Part shown: positions 1 through 7,666 of the stretch, piece by piece
How the letters are laid out: each line of letters starts with the position of its first letter
Numbering within the stretch: the stretch's first letter is position 1
NCBI GenBank assembly: GCA_017481065.1
Contig: JAFUPT010000158.1
Coordinates: 1 to 35,916, forward strand
Direction of reading: 5' to 3'
Length of the DNA: 35,916 nt
Source of the DNA: Clostridia bacterium
Lineage (GTDB): Bacteria; Bacillota_A; Clostridia; Christensenellales; Aristaeellaceae
Position numbers and translations under genes: made by a program
Notes under the pieces: generated by a model
Told to the model about the DNA's origin: nothing
The model's database searches: none
Seen by the model: only the letters and a program-made list of their open reading frames with translations

Positions 1-63
1 GAGACTCGGACTCGCGACCTCCACCTTGGCAAGGTGGCGCTCTACCAACTGAGCTACTACCGC
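1..63 (-). tRNA. tRNA-Gly(GCC), 3' end cut by window edge
   Basis: Reading the minus strand, a D-arm, a CCACC/GGTGG anticodon stem around a TTGCCAA loop (anticodon GCC) and a T-arm are visible. The 3' acceptor strand lies outside the window. The visible 63 bases are identical to the matching part of the second Gly(GCC) copy at 175-250, so this is a recent tandem duplicate. The T-loop reads TCCGAGT, with C where almost all tRNAs have U55. It is the last visible gene of a four-tRNA operon. Confidence 0.93.
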
Positions 64-85
64 ATGTTTAACATTGGTAAGGTTG

Positions 86-159
86 TGGAGCGGGTGATGT
101 GAATCGAACCCACGTAGCCAGCTTGGAAGGCTGGAACTCTACCATTGAGTTACACCCGC
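86..159 (-). tRNA. tRNA-Gly(UCC)
   Basis: The minus strand gives a normal 74-nt cloverleaf with encoded CCA. The acceptor stem is GCGGGTG, the anticodon stem CCAGC/GCTGG holds loop CTTCCAA (anticodon TCC, read as UCC), and the T-loop is the ordinary TTCGATT. It sits between the two Gly(GCC) copies, and its normal T-loop contrasts with theirs. Confidence 0.96.
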
Positions 160-174
160 ATGTTCAATGGAGAA

Positions 175-250
175 TGGAGCTGTAGACGAGACTCGGACTC
201 GCGACCTCCACCTTGGCAAGGTGGCGCTCTACCAACTGAGCTACTACCGC
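175..250 (-). tRNA. tRNA-Gly(GCC), complete copy
   Basis: This is a 76-nt tRNA on the minus strand with encoded CCA and anticodon GCC in loop TTGCCAA. Two oddities are visible. The acceptor arms are GCGGTAG and CTACAGC, leaving a G3-A70 mismatch. The T-loop is TCCGAGT, so position 55 is C rather than U. The D-loop still has its GG pair. Whether it works normally in translation cannot be told from sequence. Confidence 0.94.
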
Positions 251-266
251 ATATCGTTGATTGAAT

Positions 267-349
<83 letters not shown>

Positions 350-400
350 ACTCTCCGCAAAGCTCTTCGCGGACTGCGCTTGCGGCAATCAACGAATGAT

Positions 401-429
401 ATTATACGTCAAAGATGGGCTTTTGTCAA
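401..429 (-). promoter_or_regulatory. Consensus sigma-A promoter of the tRNA operon
   Basis: On the minus strand a perfect TTGACA (complement of 424-429) and a perfect TATAAT (complement of 401-406) are separated by exactly 17 bp. This is full consensus, as expected for a stable RNA operon, and it points towards tRNA-Leu. No clear terminator separates it from the gene ending at 457, so some read-through from upstream is possible. Confidence 0.88.
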
Positions 430-456
430 GCCTTTTTTTCAATTTTCTGGAGAAAT

Positions 457-1623
457 TTATTTCACGAAGGAAACCTTATTCTCCCCGATGGGATGGGCGT
501 CCTTGGTAGCGGTGGGATGGCCGATCACGATGCCGATGGCGAACTTATGGCCCTCCGGGAAGCCGAGGCGCCTTTCCCATTCCGCGCCCTTTTCGCTGGT
601 GAACACATCCTTGGGCCTGCCGAGAATTACGCTGCCGAGGCCCATGCCCTGTGCAGAGAGAGCCAAGTTCTGCACGGCGATGCCGGCATCCACCTGGGCA
701 AAGCGGCTGCGGGGCTCCTCCGGCAGGGTGATGATAACCAGCAGCGGCGCGCTGAAGAGGAGATCATACTTTGCGTACTTCTCCTGTTCCTGTGCGGTGC
801 TCTTCGCAAGGAGCATCGGCAGGTAATCTGCGCTGAATTCGGCCATCATTTCCTTATTGGTGACGAAGATGAAGTGCCAGTCCTGGAAGTTGCAGGCGGT
901 GGGAGAAGCCAGCGCGGCATCCACGAGGGCCTGGATTTCAGCATCGCTGAGGGGCTGGGCGGAGAAGCCGCGGTTGCTGCGGCGATCGAGGATGGATTTC
1001 TGGGTAGCGTTCATATTCAGCATCCTTTCATAGGTGGTATCCATAAGTTTTCCGCACTGCCGGAGAAAACTTTCTACATATTCCCGGCCGATGAAGCGCA
1101 CAGCTTTTTTCATCGGGCATTCCTGCTGGTAGAAGGCAAGGGTTTCCTCGCGCCAGCGGTCAAATTCGTATTTGGTGAGCAGAGGGTGGTCCTCCGGGGC
1201 ATTTCCCCGCTCCGCCATATCGATCAGGAAGGCGGTGAGGGGCGAATTATGGTAGAGATCAAAATCGGTGACGCAGGTATCGTTGTAGTAGATATCCGGG
1301 TCCGGCTTGCCGTTTGGCAGCAGCATTTCGGGAAAATCCCTGCGGAAACCGGCTGCCCACTGGCCATCCAGCAGCACATGCACGCCATAACCGATATCGA
1401 AGGGCGAATTATGCTCCAGCCAGTAAGCCAGCACAGCATCCGGGTCCGGCGAGCGCCAGTTGTTCAGGTGAAACGCATTCTTGCGGGATTTATCGCTGCC
1501 ATCGCGGATATGGATGGCGTCCGGGGAGATGGCGCCGAGATAGTAATCCGGGTTGTTTTTCAGTTCCGGCTTATCCTGCGCCCAATTCCACGCCGCCAGC
1601 AGATGCACCATTGGCAATGCCAT
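457..1623 (-). CDS. Zinc-dependent phospholipase C-like domain fused to a nitroreductase
   Basis: This 388-residue protein combines two unrelated domains. Residues 1 to about 200 resemble the zinc-dependent phospholipase C family: an early His (MVHLLAAW), YLGAISPDAIH, and GYGVHVLLDGQW, the GYxxHxxxDxxW pattern that supplies metal ligands. Residues 204-388 are a nitroreductase-family FMN domain (SILDRRSNRGFS at its start, ASPTACNFQDWHF, GLGSVILG). The start at 1623 has GGAGG six bases upstream and a consensus promoter. An internal ATG at 1014 (MNATQK) has AAAGG nine bases upstream, so a stand-alone nitroreductase could also be made. Substrates are unknown. No stop or frameshift separates the halves, so the fusion looks real unless it is an assembly error. 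Confidence 0.85.
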   Translation of the reverse strand: MALPMVHLLAAWNWAQDKPELKNNPDYYLGAISPDAIHIRDGSDKSRKNAFHLNNWRSPDPDAVLAYWLEHNSPFDIGYGVHVLLDGQWAAGFRRDFPEMLLPNGKPDPDIYYNDTCVTDFDLYHNSPLTAFLIDMAERGNAPEDHPLLTKYEFDRWREETLAFYQQECPMKKAVRFIGREYVESFLRQCGKLMDTTYERMLNMNATQKSILDRRSNRGFSAQPLSDAEIQALVDAALASPTACNFQDWHFIFVTNKEMMAEFSADYLPMLLAKSTAQEQEKYAKYDLLFSAPLLVIITLPEEPRSRFAQVDAGIAVQNLALSAQGMGLGSVILGRPKDVFTSEKGAEWERRLGFPEGHKFAIGIVIGHPTATKDAHPIGENKVSFVK

Positions 1624-1651
1624 GTTTTTACCTCCATCGCTTTTCAATTTT

Positions 1652-1680
1652 ATTCTACTTGCGTGGATAGGAAATGTCAA
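1652..1680 (-). promoter_or_regulatory. Sigma-A promoter for the phospholipase-like/nitroreductase gene
   Basis: On the minus strand TTGACA (complement of 1675-1680) and TAGAAT (complement of 1652-1657) are 17 bp apart, just upstream of the ribosome binding site of the gene starting at 1623. It is back to back with the metK promoter. Confidence 0.8.
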
Positions 1681-1725
1681 GGTGTTAATGTTTCGTTCTG
1701 CTTTGGTGAAACCATTTATACATGC

Positions 1726-1754
1726 TTGACAATGCAACATTCCTTCTTTATAAT
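1726..1754 (+). promoter_or_regulatory. Consensus sigma-A promoter of metK
   Basis: TTGACA at 1726-1731 and TATAAT at 1749-1754, with a 17-bp spacer, lie about 20 nt before the first base pair of the SAM riboswitch. The match is perfect, consistent with control by termination rather than initiation. Confidence 0.88.
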
Positions 1755-1775
1755 GCACAGTGACAACTGAAACAA

Positions 1776-1917
1776 GCCTTATCAAGAGTGGTTGAGGGAC
1801 GGGCCCGATGAAACCCGGCAACCGGTCGCAAGCGACATGGTGCCAATTCCCGCGGCGGAAACGCCGGAAGATGAGGCGAGCATGCATTTCCAAGCTCGCC
1901 CGACAGGCGGGTTTTTT
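1776..1917 (+). promoter_or_regulatory. SAM-I (S-box) riboswitch with terminator, upstream of metK
   Basis: The aptamer carries the S-box landmarks: CTTATCAAGAG, GAGGGACGGGCCCGATGAAACC, CGGCAACC, GGTGCCAATTCC and GGAAGATGAGG. P1 is formed by GCCTTATC (1776-1783) and GATGAGGC (1870-1877). Downstream, AGCTCGCC and GGCGGGTT (1893-1913) form a terminator stem followed by a T run. GGCGAGC (1875-1881) is exactly complementary to GCTCGCC in the terminator, so it serves as antiterminator and shares bases with the P1 3' strand. The expected logic is SAM binding, P1 stabilised, terminator formed, metK off. Confidence 0.96.
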
Positions 1918-1947
1918 GTTGATCTGAACGATGGAGGAATATAGAAA

Positions 1948-3102
1948 ATGAGACATCTCTTCACTTCCGAATCCGTAACCGAAGGCCATCCGGATAAAAT
2001 CTGCGACCAGATTTCCGACGCCGTTCTGGACGCAATCCTCGAAAAGGACCCCGACGCCCACGTTGCCTGCGAATGCGCCACCACGACCGGCCTCGTGCTG
2101 GTAATGGGCGAAATCACCACCAATGCCTATGTGCCGATCGACCAGATCGCCCGCAACAAGGTTGTTGAAATCGGCTATGACCGCGCAAAGTATGGCTTCG
2201 ACGGCCAGAGCTGCGCAGTGCTTGTATCCGTGGACGAGCAGAGCCCGGACATCGCCCAGGGCGTGAACCGCGAGGTTGACGAGGACCAGGGCGCAGGCGA
2301 CCAGGGCATGATGTTCGGCTACGCCTGCGACGAGACTGAGGAATACATGCCCCTCGCCATCTCCCTTGCCCACAAGCTCACCCGCCGCCTCTCTGAGGTG
2401 CGCAAGAACGGCACCCTGCCCTACCTGCGTCCCGACGGCAAGGCCCAGGTGACCGTGGAATACGAGGACGACGCGCCCGTGCGCATCGAGGCCGTCGTTG
2501 TTTCCACCCAGCACGCTCCCGAGGTTTCCCAGGAGCAGATTCACGCAGACCTGATGAAGCATGTGATCCTTCCCGTGCTGCCTGCGGAAATGCTGGATGA
2601 AAATACCAAGTACCACATCAATCCCACCGGCCGCTTTGTAGTTGGCGGCCCCCAGGGCGATTCCGGCCTGACCGGCAGGAAGATCATCGTCGATACCTAC
2701 GGCGGATACGCCCACCACGGCGGCGGCGCGTTCAGCGGCAAGGACCCCAGCAAGGTGGATCGCAGCGCGGCATACGCCATGCGTCATGTGGCCAAAAACC
2801 TGGTTGCAGCGGGCCTTGTGAAGAAGTGTGAAGTGGGCGTTGCTTACGCAATCGGCGTTGCCAAACCTGTTTCCGTGTTCGTGGACAGCTACGGCACCGG
2901 CGTTTATTCCGATGACAAGCTGGCGGAGATCGTGAACGAAGTGTTCGACCTGCGCCCGGCGGCCATTATCCGCAACCTCGACCTCAAGCGCCCCATCTAC
3001 GCCCAGACCGCAGCCTACGGCCACTTCGGCCGCAACGACCTGGACCTGCCCTGGGAGAAGCTGGATAAGGTGGAAGAGCTGAAGAAGGCAGCAAAGCTGT
3101 AA
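1948..3102 (+). CDS. metK: S-adenosylmethionine synthetase
   Basis: It makes S-adenosylmethionine from methionine and ATP in the cytoplasm. The 384 residues match the usual family length. Visible signatures are [12 protein letters not shown] (from residue 13, binding ATP and metal), [15 protein letters not shown] (about 115-129) and the P-loop-like [14 protein letters not shown] (about 259-272). The start has GGAGG upstream and directly follows the SAM-I riboswitch, giving product feedback on synthesis of the enzyme. Confidence 0.98.
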   Translation: MRHLFTSESVTEGHPDKICDQISDAVLDAILEKDPDAHVACECATTTGLVLVMGEITTNAYVPIDQIARNKVVEIGYDRAKYGFDGQSCAVLVSVDEQSPDIAQGVNREVDEDQGAGDQGMMFGYACDETEEYMPLAISLAHKLTRRLSEVRKNGTLPYLRPDGKAQVTVEYEDDAPVRIEAVVVSTQHAPEVSQEQIHADLMKHVILPVLPAEMLDENTKYHINPTGRFVVGGPQGDSGLTGRKIIVDTYGGYAHHGGGAFSGKDPSKVDRSAAYAMRHVAKNLVAAGLVKKCEVGVAYAIGVAKPVSVFVDSYGTGVYSDDKLAEIVNEVFDLRPAAIIRNLDLKRPIYAQTAAYGHFGRNDLDLPWEKLDKVEELKKAAKL

Positions 3103-3126
3103 GGACTTTCAGAAAGGATGTTTTCC

Positions 3127-3573
3127 ATGAAGCGCAGGATTTTTGCACTGGGATTGGCCCTTGCACTGCTCTGTTCCGCTGCATACGCCGCAGGCTACAT
3201 TGCACCGGAATATATTTCCGCCGAGGATTACGGTGAGCCGCTGCGCATCCTGCAGGATTACCTCGGTGTGACGGAGATTGATCCCTATTCCAAGGAACCC
3301 TGGTTCGGCGAGCTGACCCTGACGGCCCTCGAGCAGTTCCAGTACGAATACGGCCTTGAGGCGACCTACGAATTCGACGCCCAGACGCTCTATGCCCTGC
3401 TGGATCTGCCTGCACAGGATGAATATTCCGATCCGCTGGTATGGATTCCCATGCACGGCGGCGCCCGCTACCATGTGGATGAATTCTGCTCCCTGATGAT
3501 TGAGCCCCAGCAGATGCCGGAAACCTGTGCCTACGCGCTGGAATTCACGCCCTGCCTGCGCTGCTGCTATTGA
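3127..3573 (+). CDS. Small secreted protein, peptidoglycan-binding-like with C-terminal Cys/His cluster
   Basis: I do not recognise a named family. The 148-residue product opens with KRR and a hydrophobic stretch ending AYA, a good Sec signal peptide. Residues about 35-100 (LRILQDYLGV, TLTALEQFQYEYGLEAT, FDAQTLYALL) resemble a PG_binding_1 repeat. The C-terminus has YHVDEFCSLM and, about 25 residues on, PCLRCCY. This resembles the YHxxxxC...PCxxC pattern of small metal-binding modules in secreted Firmicute proteins. The start at 3127 is preferred over 3118 because AAAGGA lies eight bases before it and abuts the other. It follows metK by 24 nt and may share its transcript. Confidence 0.75.
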   Translation: MKRRIFALGLALALLCSAAYAAGYIAPEYISAEDYGEPLRILQDYLGVTEIDPYSKEPWFGELTLTALEQFQYEYGLEATYEFDAQTLYALLDLPAQDEYSDPLVWIPMHGGARYHVDEFCSLMIEPQQMPETCAYALEFTPCLRCCY

Positions 3574-3589
3574 AAAAATATGCATGCAA

Positions 3590-3626
3590 AGCACCCCGAC
3601 ACAAAAGTGCCGGGGTGCTGATTTTT
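3590..3626. terminator. Terminator between convergent genes
   Basis: AGCACCCCG (3590-3598) pairs with CGGGGTGCT (3611-3619), extended by a mismatch and three more pairs around an AAAA loop. A run of five T follows on the plus strand, so it ends the metK transcript. The minus-strand tail is poorer in T, so its effect on pepF is less certain. Confidence 0.82.
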
Positions 3627-5394
3627 ATACATTCATCAGTTTTGCAAATTCATCGAGGGTTTCTTCGAACACCTTCAGCGCGCTGCGGATGGGTTCCGGG
3701 GAGGTGAGGTCCACGCCGGCGATCTTGAGTTCATCGATGGGGTACATGCTGCCGCCGGTGGAGAGGAATTTAAGGTAATCCTCCGCGCCGTTGTGGTTCA
3801 GGATGCGGTCTGCGATGGCGACTGCCGAGCAGAAGCCGGTGGCGTACTGGTAGACGTAGAACGCGCGGTAGAAATGCGGGATGCGCGCCCATTCGCTGTC
3901 GGTTTCCGGGGTGCTTTCGCAGATGGGATAGTAGGCGGCGTTCAGATCGTGGTACACGGCATCCAGGCTCTGCACGGTGAGGGGCTCCCCTGCCTCGTAC
4001 ATTTCATGCACCTTCTTCTCGAATTCCGCAAACAGGGTCTGGCGGAACACGGTGGTGCGGAAATGTTCCAGCAGGTGGTTGAGGATATAGGCGCGCTTCT
4101 TTTCATCCTTTTCGATGGAGAGCAGGTAGCGGCTCATCAACACTTCATTCACCGTGGAGGCCACTTCGGCCACGAAGATGGTGTAATCATGGTTCACATA
4201 ATCCTGGTTCTGGCTGGAATACCAGGAATGCATGGAATGGCCGAGCTCATGGGCCAGGGTGAAGGCATCGTCATACTTGTTGCTGTAATTGAGCAGCACA
4301 TAGGGATGCACGCCGTACACGCCGCAGGAATATGCGCCGGTGGTTTTGCCCTTGTTTTCATAGACATCGATCCACTGCTCGCTGTATGCGCGGTCGAGCA
4401 GAGCCTGGTATTCCTCGCCCAGGGGCTTGAGGGCTTCCTTTACCATGCGTTTGGCTTCCTCGAAGGGAACCTCGGCATCCACATCCTCGATGAGGGGCAC
4501 ATAGAGATCATACAGGCTGAGCTTATCCATACCGAGCAGCTTGCGGCGGATTTCCAGGTAACGCTCCATGGCCGGAATGCCCTCGCGCACGCAGGTGATC
4601 AGGTTTTCATAGAGGCTCTTGGGGATATCATTGGCGTAGAGCGCGCCCTCAAGGGCGCTGGGATAATTGCGCACCTTGGCATAGTAGCAATCCAGCTTCA
4701 CGCTGCCGGAGTAGAGGGAGGCTACGGTATTGATATACTTGCGGTATTCGCCGAAATACTTCTCAAACGCCTCCTTGCGGATGGCGGGATCGGCGGATTC
4801 GCGGTACTTTCCGAAGAGGCCGTGGGTAAGCGGCTGGCCATCGGAGAGGGCCGGGAAGCTCATATCCACGCTCTCGAAGAGGTCGAAGGTCTTCTTCGGG
4901 GTCTGGGCGGCGTCGCCCAGCATGGCGAGCAGCTTTTCTTCATTCTCGCTCAGGGTATGGGTGCGGGCGCGGCAAATATCCCGAATCATGAAGCGATAGT
5001 TTGCCATATCCGGTTCTGCGATCCATTTTTCCAGCTTTTCGGGATCAATTGCCAGGATTTCCGGGCTCAGAAAGGCCATGTGGGTGGAGAAGGCGACGTA
5101 GAGACGGGTGGCCTTTTCCTCCATCTCCTGTGCGACGGGATCGCCGTTATCGCCGGAGGAATAGAGGAAGGTGTAAACATACACCCTGTCCAGCGCTTCG
5201 GCAGCGGCATAGAGCTTGTCCAGCCCGGCTTTCAGCGCTTCCTTAGACGCGCCCAGCGTGCCGGCCACGGCGGGGATTTCTTCCACCATGGCGGAAACGG
5301 AGGCGAGGGCTTCCTCCCATGCTGCGTTGCTTTCAAAGATATCTTTCAGGTTCCAGCAAAATTTGGGGTCCATTTCCTTGCGGAGCTTTTCCAT
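3625..5394 (-). CDS. pepF: Oligoendopeptidase F, M3 family zinc metallopeptidase
   Basis: This cytoplasmic peptidase cleaves short oligopeptides. The 589-residue length matches M3B oligoendopeptidase F (about 600). The zinc motif HELGH lies near residues 382-386 in TLAHELGHSMHSWYS, and the third ligand region follows in FVAEVASTVNE. Other family blocks are YSSGDNGDP near the N-terminus and YQYATGFCSA near the end. It is preceded by a hairpin that separates it from the ACT/paaK genes. Confidence 0.95.
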   Translation of the reverse strand: MEKLRKEMDPKFCWNLKDIFESNAAWEEALASVSAMVEEIPAVAGTLGASKEALKAGLDKLYAAAEALDRVYVYTFLYSSGDNGDPVAQEMEEKATRLYVAFSTHMAFLSPEILAIDPEKLEKWIAEPDMANYRFMIRDICRARTHTLSENEEKLLAMLGDAAQTPKKTFDLFESVDMSFPALSDGQPLTHGLFGKYRESADPAIRKEAFEKYFGEYRKYINTVASLYSGSVKLDCYYAKVRNYPSALEGALYANDIPKSLYENLITCVREGIPAMERYLEIRRKLLGMDKLSLYDLYVPLIEDVDAEVPFEEAKRMVKEALKPLGEEYQALLDRAYSEQWIDVYENKGKTTGAYSCGVYGVHPYVLLNYSNKYDDAFTLAHELGHSMHSWYSSQNQDYVNHDYTIFVAEVASTVNEVLMSRYLLSIEKDEKKRAYILNHLLEHFRTTVFRQTLFAEFEKKVHEMYEAGEPLTVQSLDAVYHDLNAAYYPICESTPETDSEWARIPHFYRAFYVYQYATGFCSAVAIADRILNHNGAEDYLKFLSTGGSMYPIDELKIAGVDLTSPEPIRSALKVFEETLDEFAKLMNV

Positions 5395-5452
5395 GATTCA
5401 TCAATCCTTTTTCGATGGTTTTTGTGCCCTTGCGAAGGGCTTGAAGAACAAT

Positions 5453-5472
5453 GAGGGGGATATCTCCCCCTC
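5453..5472 (-). terminator. Possible terminator after the ACT-domain gene
   Basis: GAGGGGG and CCCCCTC form a seven-pair GC-rich stem 12 nt past the stop of the ACT gene on the minus strand. The tail (ATTGTTCTTC) is only moderately T-rich, so termination may be partial. Confidence 0.5.
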
Positions 5473-5483
5473 GGCAATTTGGC

Positions 5484-5921
5484 TTAGTATTTGTCCGCTT
5501 CCTCCTGGGTATGTACGATGATGCCCGCGTCCTGAAGGGTTTTGCAGCCCTTTTCCTGATCGGAAAGGCGCAGGACCATCAGCACGTTGCCTGCGGCGTT
5601 GCGGCGGAAGGAATACATATATTCGACGGACAGGCCGGCATCGCCGATCACGCCCAGGAGGCGGGAGAGGCCGCCAGGCGCATCCGGGATTTCCGCGCAG
5701 ATGACATGGTTCATACGGGCGGTGTAGCCCTCGGCCTTGAGAAGGGCCATGGCCGGATCGATGGCGTCGGAGCGCAGGATCATGCGCACGATGCCGAAAT
5801 TCTGGGTATCGGCCACGGAGAGTTCGCGGATATCGATGTTTGCGGAGCCAAGTTTCGCGGTGAGCTCACGCAGGGTACCGGGAAGGTTTTCAAGAAAAAC
5901 CGAAATCTGCTTGATAAACAT
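5484..5921 (-). CDS. Tandem ACT-domain protein
   Basis: The 145-residue protein consists of two ACT folds. The first starts at ISVFLENLPGTLRELTAKLG and the second near residue 72 at AEIPDAPGGLSRLLGVIGDAG, both with the PG(T/G)L turn that binds amino acids at domain interfaces. There is no catalytic domain, so it is a stand-alone ligand sensor. Its gene lies 19 nt downstream of a phenylacetate-CoA ligase gene. ACT proteins of this type are often next to paaK in anaerobes, and an aromatic amino acid or its keto acid is a plausible ligand (inference). Confidence 0.88.
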   Translation of the reverse strand: MFIKQISVFLENLPGTLRELTAKLGSANIDIRELSVADTQNFGIVRMILRSDAIDPAMALLKAEGYTARMNHVICAEIPDAPGGLSRLLGVIGDAGLSVEYMYSFRRNAAGNVLMVLRLSDQEKGCKTLQDAGIIVHTQEEADKY

Positions 5922-5940
5922 CGCCTTTTCGCTCCTTTAC

Positions 5941-7260
5941 TTACAGTTTCCTGCGGTCCACAACGTGCTTTGCCTTGCCCTCGAAGCGCTGGATGGATTT
6001 GGGAGCCACCAGCTTTACCTTCGTAGAGATGCCGACGACGGACTTGATGTCCTCGAAGATCTTCTTCTGGAGCTTTTCAAGCTCGGATACGGTATCGGAG
6101 AACATTTCCTCAGTGAGCTCCACATGCACTTCCATAACATCGGAAGAATCGATGCGGTCCACATAGATCATGTAATGCGGGGCCACGCCGTGGGTCTTCA
6201 CCAGCACGGTTTCAATCTGGCTGGGGAACACGTTCACACCGCGGATGATGAGCATATCATCGGTGCGGCCGGTGATGCGGCCCATGCGGGCGAGGGTTCT
6301 GCCGCAGGCGCATTTTTCATCCGTGAGGGTGCAGAGGTCATGGGTGCGGTAGCGCAGCATGGGCATGCCGCGCTTGGTAATGGTGGTGAACACCAATTCG
6401 CCCTCCTGGCCGTAGGGCAGCGGATCGCCCGTGACGGGATCGAGGATTTCAGCGATGACATGGTCCTCGTTGATATGCATGCCGTTCTTGGCGAGGCATT
6501 CGTATGCAACGCCGGGACCGCAGATTTCCGTGAGGCCATAGATATCGCAGGCGTCGATGCACAGAAGTTCTTCAATGCGCTGGCGCATGGCCTCGGTCCA
6601 GGGCTCCGCACCGAAGCAGCCGGCCTTGAGCTTCAAATCCTTCTTGGGATCAAGGCCCATTTCACGAACGGTTTCGCCGAGATAGGTTGCGTAGCTCGGG
6701 GTGCAGCAGAGGAGCGTGGAACCCATTTCCTGCATCATCATGATCTGCCGCTGGGTGTTGCCGCTGGACATGGGCAGCACCATCGCGCCGATCTTATCCG
6801 CACCCTGGTATGCGCCGAAGCCGCCGGTGAAGAGGCCGAAGCCATAGGCCACCTGAACGATATCCTCCTTGCCGCAGCCGGCAGCGGTGAGGGTGCGTGC
6901 CATGACCTCGCTCCAGATATCCAAATCTTCTCGGGTGTAGCCGGATACGATGGGCTTGCCGGTGGTGCCGGAAGAGCCGTGGATGCGCACGATTTCCTCC
7001 CTGGGAACTGCCAGCAGGCCGTAGGGGAATTCATCGCGCAGATCCGTCTTCTCGGTGAAGGGCAGGTAGCGCAGGTCCTCTATGGTGCGGATATCCTCGG
7101 GCTTGATGCCCTTGGCGTCCATGCGGTCGCGGTAGAGCTTTACATTTTCATATTCGTGCTTTACAACCTCGCGCAGCTTTTCGTTCTGGTGGGCGATCAG
7201 CTCATCGCGGCTCATGCACTCATACTTCGGGTTGAAAATCTTGTGTTCCCGTTTGCTCAT
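5941..7260 (-). CDS. paaK: Phenylacetate-CoA ligase family protein
   Basis: This ANL-superfamily adenylate-forming enzyme, 439 residues, makes an aryl-acetyl-CoA from acid, ATP and CoA. The phosphate-binding loop GSSGTTGKP lies near residue 94, with CDIYGLTEICGPG in the middle and YRTHDLCTL before the C-terminal lid domain (MLIIRGVNVFPSQIE). The many Cys in CACGRT are typical of PaaK of anaerobes, where the enzyme serves phenylacetate or indoleacetate activation in amino-acid fermentation. The real substrate is not readable. It sits between rsfS and the ACT gene in one minus-strand run. Confidence 0.92.
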   Translation of the reverse strand: MSKREHKIFNPKYECMSRDELIAHQNEKLREVVKHEYENVKLYRDRMDAKGIKPEDIRTIEDLRYLPFTEKTDLRDEFPYGLLAVPREEIVRIHGSSGTTGKPIVSGYTREDLDIWSEVMARTLTAAGCGKEDIVQVAYGFGLFTGGFGAYQGADKIGAMVLPMSSGNTQRQIMMMQEMGSTLLCCTPSYATYLGETVREMGLDPKKDLKLKAGCFGAEPWTEAMRQRIEELLCIDACDIYGLTEICGPGVAYECLAKNGMHINEDHVIAEILDPVTGDPLPYGQEGELVFTTITKRGMPMLRYRTHDLCTLTDEKCACGRTLARMGRITGRTDDMLIIRGVNVFPSQIETVLVKTHGVAPHYMIYVDRIDSSDVMEVHVELTEEMFSDTVSELEKLQKKIFEDIKSVVGISTKVKLVAPKSIQRFEGKAKHVVDRRKL

Positions 7261-7281
7261 CTCAACACCTCATTGATTGTT

Positions 7282-7644
7282 TTACTGGTTTTCGATGGAG
7301 ACATACGGAACCTGGTTGGTGCCGTCCTGCCAGAGGCGCTCGATATTGTAATACCTGCGCTCGTCCGGATGGAAGATATGCACGATGACATGGGCATAGT
7401 CCAGCACGATCCACTTGGATTCGCGCTCGCCCTCCTTGCGGCGGGGCTCAAGGCCCTCGGAGGCGAGCTTATCCTCCAAATCTTCCGAGAGGGAGCGCAC
7501 GGACTGGATATTGCGGCCGTTTGCAATCACGAAATAATCGGTGATGGAGGTCATGTGGCCAACCTCGAGGATAACGATATCGTTTGCGCCCTTTTCATCC
7601 AGGATTTTTGCGGCTTTCATCGCCAACAGCTTGGAATCGATCAT
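7282..7644 (-). CDS. rsfS: Ribosomal silencing factor RsfS
   Basis: RsfS binds ribosomal protein uL14 and blocks subunit joining under starvation. The 120-residue product shows the family core: KAAKILDEKGANDIVIL, TDYFVIANGRN, GYAH-like DYAHVIVHIF and YYNIERLWQD. The start at 7644 has AAGGAGG six bases upstream. A longer frame exists upstream but overlaps the previous gene and has no better signal. Following nadD/yqeK is the standard Firmicute order. Confidence 0.96.
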   Translation of the reverse strand: MIDSKLLAMKAAKILDEKGANDIVILEVGHMTSITDYFVIANGRNIQSVRSLSEDLEDKLASEGLEPRRKEGERESKWIVLDYAHVIVHIFHPDERRYYNIERLWQDGTNQVPYVSIENQ

Positions 7645-7666
7645 ATTGTTCCTCCTTACGATCTTG

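Noticed and set aside
1624..3024. A 467-codon open frame antisense to metK, continuous with the phospholipase-like/nitroreductase gene
   Set aside because: It lies opposite the strongly supported metK and its riboswitch, has no family motifs, and the downstream gene has its own promoter, GGAGG and ATG at 1623. Long antisense frames are common here because of codon bias in GC-rich genes.
5427..5441. GCCCTT-GCG-AAGGGC hairpin before pepF as a second terminator
   Set aside because: The minus-strand tail is ACAAAAACC, without U residues; at most it is a leader hairpin.
3793..5454. Long plus-strand open frame across pepF
   Set aside because: It is a codon-bias shadow of pepF: no recognisable domain, no ribosome binding site, His/Gly/Ala-rich low-complexity translation.
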